Shown here: positions 14,101 through 15,104 of the stretch, piece after piece
Position numbering within the stretch: position 1 is the first letter of the stretch
Layout of the letters: every line of letters starts with the position of its first letter
Source: Candidatus Solibacter sp.
GTDB taxonomy: Bacteria > Acidobacteriota > Terriglobia > Bryobacterales > Bryobacteraceae
Assembly (NCBI GenBank): GCA_017883345.1
Contig: JADGNT010000026.1
Coordinates: 1 to 15,104 of the forward strand
DNA length: 15,104 bases
Direction: 5' to 3'
Notes under the pieces: generated by a model
The model's database searches: none
Seen by the model: the letters and a program-made list of their open reading frames with translations, nothing else
What the model was told of the DNA's origin: nothing
Made by a program: the position numbers and the translations under genes

Positions 14101-14557
14101 GATCGCTCGCGAGGTGGGCGCGGGGCGCAACCCGCGGAGCTCCTGCCTGCTGGCCGAATTGAAGCGCATGGCCGACGCCTCCCCGAAAGAGATCAACCAC
14201 GCCGCCATCTCGCGCGCCTTCGGCACACCCAAGCCGACGCTGGCCAACTCCTACGAGCCCGAGCTTTTGAACCTGCGCACCTTCCCTACCTTGATGGGCT
14301 ACTCCAGCCGCATCATGGCGGAGAGCTGGGAATCCAACAGCCTGTATTGGGCGGCGCTGGCCGACGAACTCGGCGTTTCGCCGGCCCAGCTCAACGTGCG
14401 CATTCCCCTGTGGACGCGCCAACTGGTGGAACAGATCTTTGCGTCGCACCTGGAAGACTGGCCCGCCGTGCTCAAGTCCCTGCGCCTGGTGGGCGACGAT
14501 GTGCGCGCGCGCACTCGTGCCCTGGCAACCGAACAGAAGGTGTCCCTGCAATACTAG
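11174..14557 (+). CDS. Large exported protein of unknown function with TPR-like N-terminus
   Basis: An 1127-residue protein that I cannot assign to a named family. A signal peptide (1-21, ending P-I-L-G) follows an ATG with a strong ribosome site, GGAGG, 6 nt away. Residues 24-125 are helical pairs of tetratricopeptide type (A-R-T-A-L-A-R-A, A-A-W-T-A-Y-A-E-F-L-D-R-Y-G-D-P). A Pro/Ala linker follows at 126-150. Next comes a distinctive block around 219-270 with two cysteines (225 and 245) in T-C-E-S-P-A-A-G-E-L-L-R-I-L-G and R-G-G-C-G-S-E, which could form a disulfide outside the cytoplasm. The remaining 850 residues are mostly helical with no recognised catalytic motif and no membrane helix. 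It ends 22 nt before a VWFA gene in the same direction, so the two are probably co-transcribed. A scaffold or surface role is possible. Confidence 0.85.
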   Translation: MKASLFYAIVLVASAASPILGEQSLDSIQKMEESGDTMGARTALARAAQASPNSVAAWTAYAEFLDRYGDPGAREAYGNLLAALRAGGDSARAGTVARRLALLDLLAGDRNAAGAHLDAYRAAGGQAVSPGTPPAANSPADQGTANIPGPLRSFARMAALSPDADLADVLPALARNVVTNGYQASHNNESLEQTEYLKLVHRYLSQARELEKLSGETRTIKIDTCESPAAGELLRILGFRMRGGCGSEVVLETVNAPRAFLTTDSGFPLNDLEQALRTNHPFTYDFHPTAVPVMFGPDYWSGPKDKEKDATNFIENFISDPSVCRLYLGFSKLDTVTAEAMRKVASLTRLKAYSHVLDFFGGMFELRDGKAVVPGGQRAAAGWAELAGASPDQGAAFFDKLMAKDDGWLASLYDALARIHGPVQDYLTDPVRMKRFYSAVRGRITSPGPARPVFRANTDMMLFTTRMRVDPNGKPHIPGSLEVWRNLFLNHPQGKYDGKLTKMATNWKEPDDVLEALFALSRKAVENEPLKIFMAIGDIDRNRATPLGAATVDRLARDYHTYGSQYPLFSESRSISEKSIILFLDQMAAIGKVKDPALHSDMAGTFQSLVGLWQILVRQQSIPDAQADAVFSGIVGGFAQVRGDRELFDAGRNGVKLLLGVTAPIADPHGKMLDLMAGNPADSETHDQMVQDLMRILEAQRTVSLDTLFQLADHIESVAKGEKLDPKLVNKLASRISEIQLPRASLSSTEKNAMGFGYWTDRHLDAERKLNLRASIEKAAGDPEKVKETRALLAPLLRDTLLSFNYAHYAPPGAQILYTNPVFVRSHDFLGMQGTDHTWRPTELYGTGWPSNGGGRLVGSLSSLPYALAEAEQNFLVPAQTQALIWGDLVPQMILSAKIPRFWQVTPAQLHWVGLHLRYGRELLAEAALSSDLRTQVVASLGTLAAPARTHQVAQLLEQGAVPEAVDRVTPSEMYLIAREVGAGRNPRSSCLLAELKRMADASPKEINHAAISRAFGTPKPTLANSYEPELLNLRTFPTLMGYSSRIMAESWESNSLYWAALADELGVSPAQLNVRIPLWTRQLVEQIFASHLEDWPAVLKSLRLVGDDVRARTRALATEQKVSLQY

Positions 14558-14579
14558 AAAATATACCCGGAAAACGATC

Positions 14580-15104
14580 ATGACGATTTCACGACGAGGA
14601 TTTCTTGGAATGACCGCGGCCGGCGCCGTGATCCGCGCGCAGGATAGCGGACAGCGCCCCATCTTCCGTGTCAAGGTCGATATGGTGGTGCTCAGTTTTC
14701 AGGTGACCGATAACAAGGGTCACTATATCAACGGACTGAAGCCCACCGATTTCCGCATTTTGGAGGACGGCATTCTACAGCAGATCGCCACCTTCGCCGA
14801 GGGCGCCAAGGCGCCGCTGGCGGTGGCCGAGGACGGCGTCACGCGCCCGCTGCTGGAAGCCAATAAGGAAGCGCTGCCGGGCATGGAACGGCCCGACGCC
14901 TTCGTGGGCACCAATGTGTTCGTGCTCTTCGACACCAGCAATTTCATGTACAAGGGATTCGTGTATGCGGAGGACGCCATCGCCGATTTCGTGCGCGGGC
15001 TGGACCGCGCCGATTCCATCGCGGTCTACACCTTCAGCCGCAACCTATCGCGCGCCGCCCCGTTGACGCACGATCACTCTAACGCCATCGCCGGACTGCG
15101 CAAG
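14580..15104 (+). CDS. VWFA-domain protein of acidobacterial type, Tat signal, 3' truncated
   Basis: The first 175 residues of an exported protein; the gene runs off the window. The N-terminus is a Tat signal, S-R-R-G-F-L-G-M-T-A-A-G (4-15). Residues 30-75 match the lead-in of the VWFA-related acidobacterial family (V-V-L-S-F-Q-V-T-D-N-K-G... G-L-K-P-T-D-F-R-I-L-E-D-G). The VWFA domain begins about 110 with F-V-L-F-D-T-S-N-F (115-122). The metal-site pattern DxSxS is met only in part, since the final Ser is Phe 122, so metal-dependent ligand binding may be lost. The start follows the previous gene by 22 nt with only a weak GGAA upstream, suggesting expression in one operon. Ligand and role are unknown. 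Confidence 0.9.
   Translation, partial: MTISRRGFLGMTAAGAVIRAQDSGQRPIFRVKVDMVVLSFQVTDNKGHYINGLKPTDFRILEDGILQQIATFAEGAKAPLAVAEDGVTRPLLEANKEALPGMERPDAFVGTNVFVLFDTSNFMYKGFVYAEDAIADFVRGLDRADSIAVYTFSRNLSRAAPLTHDHSNAIAGLRK

Overview
The window reads as GC-rich chromosomal DNA, most likely from a soil-type acidobacterium of the Solibacter/Bryobacter kind. This is inferred from gene content, with no phylogeny run. The content is a Tat-exported VWFA protein of the type known from Acidobacteria, a glycine-rich exported protein with a C-terminal domain I associate with that phylum, many exported redox proteins, a PQQ dehydrogenase with a built-in cytochrome c domain, and a secreted polysaccharide-lyase-like protein. 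No rRNA, tRNA, insertion sequence or CRISPR array was seen.

Layout. 1-1165 (+) is the 3' part of an ABC exporter half-transporter with an Asp in place of the catalytic Glu. 1214-1531 (-) is a small HTH antitoxin-like protein without a toxin. 1679-2860 (+) is a Tat-exported alginate-lyase-family protein. From 8459 down to 2857 (-) runs a tightly packed four-gene redox operon: PQQ dehydrogenase with a c-type heme, Tat lipoprotein of the gluconate 2-dehydrogenase subunit 3 family, GMC flavoprotein with a cysteine cluster, and nonaheme cytochrome c. An orphan HigA-type regulator (8594-8881, -) sits just upstream in the same orientation. 9123-9911 (-) is a protein with a sigma-region-4-like segment followed by an anti-sigma-type H-x3-C-x2-C zinc motif. 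A 287-base intergenic region holds a large imperfect hairpin made of decamers. 10198-11019 (+) is a glycine-rich exported protein. 11174-14557 (+) is a large exported protein of unknown function, followed 22 nt later by the truncated VWFA gene (14580 to the end).

How the genes may work together. The 8459-2857 operon looks like an extracytoplasmic sugar or alcohol oxidation chain. The quinoprotein and the flavoprotein/small-subunit pair would each pass electrons to the nonaheme cytochrome at the membrane. The flavoprotein has no signal peptide, so it is probably exported with its Tat-bearing partner. A glucose to gluconate to 2-ketogluconate sequence is one model, but the substrates are not shown by the sequence. 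The 11174-15104 pair looks like an operon of two exported proteins of unknown role.

The most notable non-gene structures are a 29-bp tandem duplication that creates a ten-codon micro-ORF chained by ATGA overlaps between the flavoprotein and cytochrome genes, a repeat that appears to have supplied the C-terminal tail of the cytochrome, the decamer hairpin at 10016-10088, and a perfect 11-bp-arm inverted repeat ahead of the HigA-type gene.
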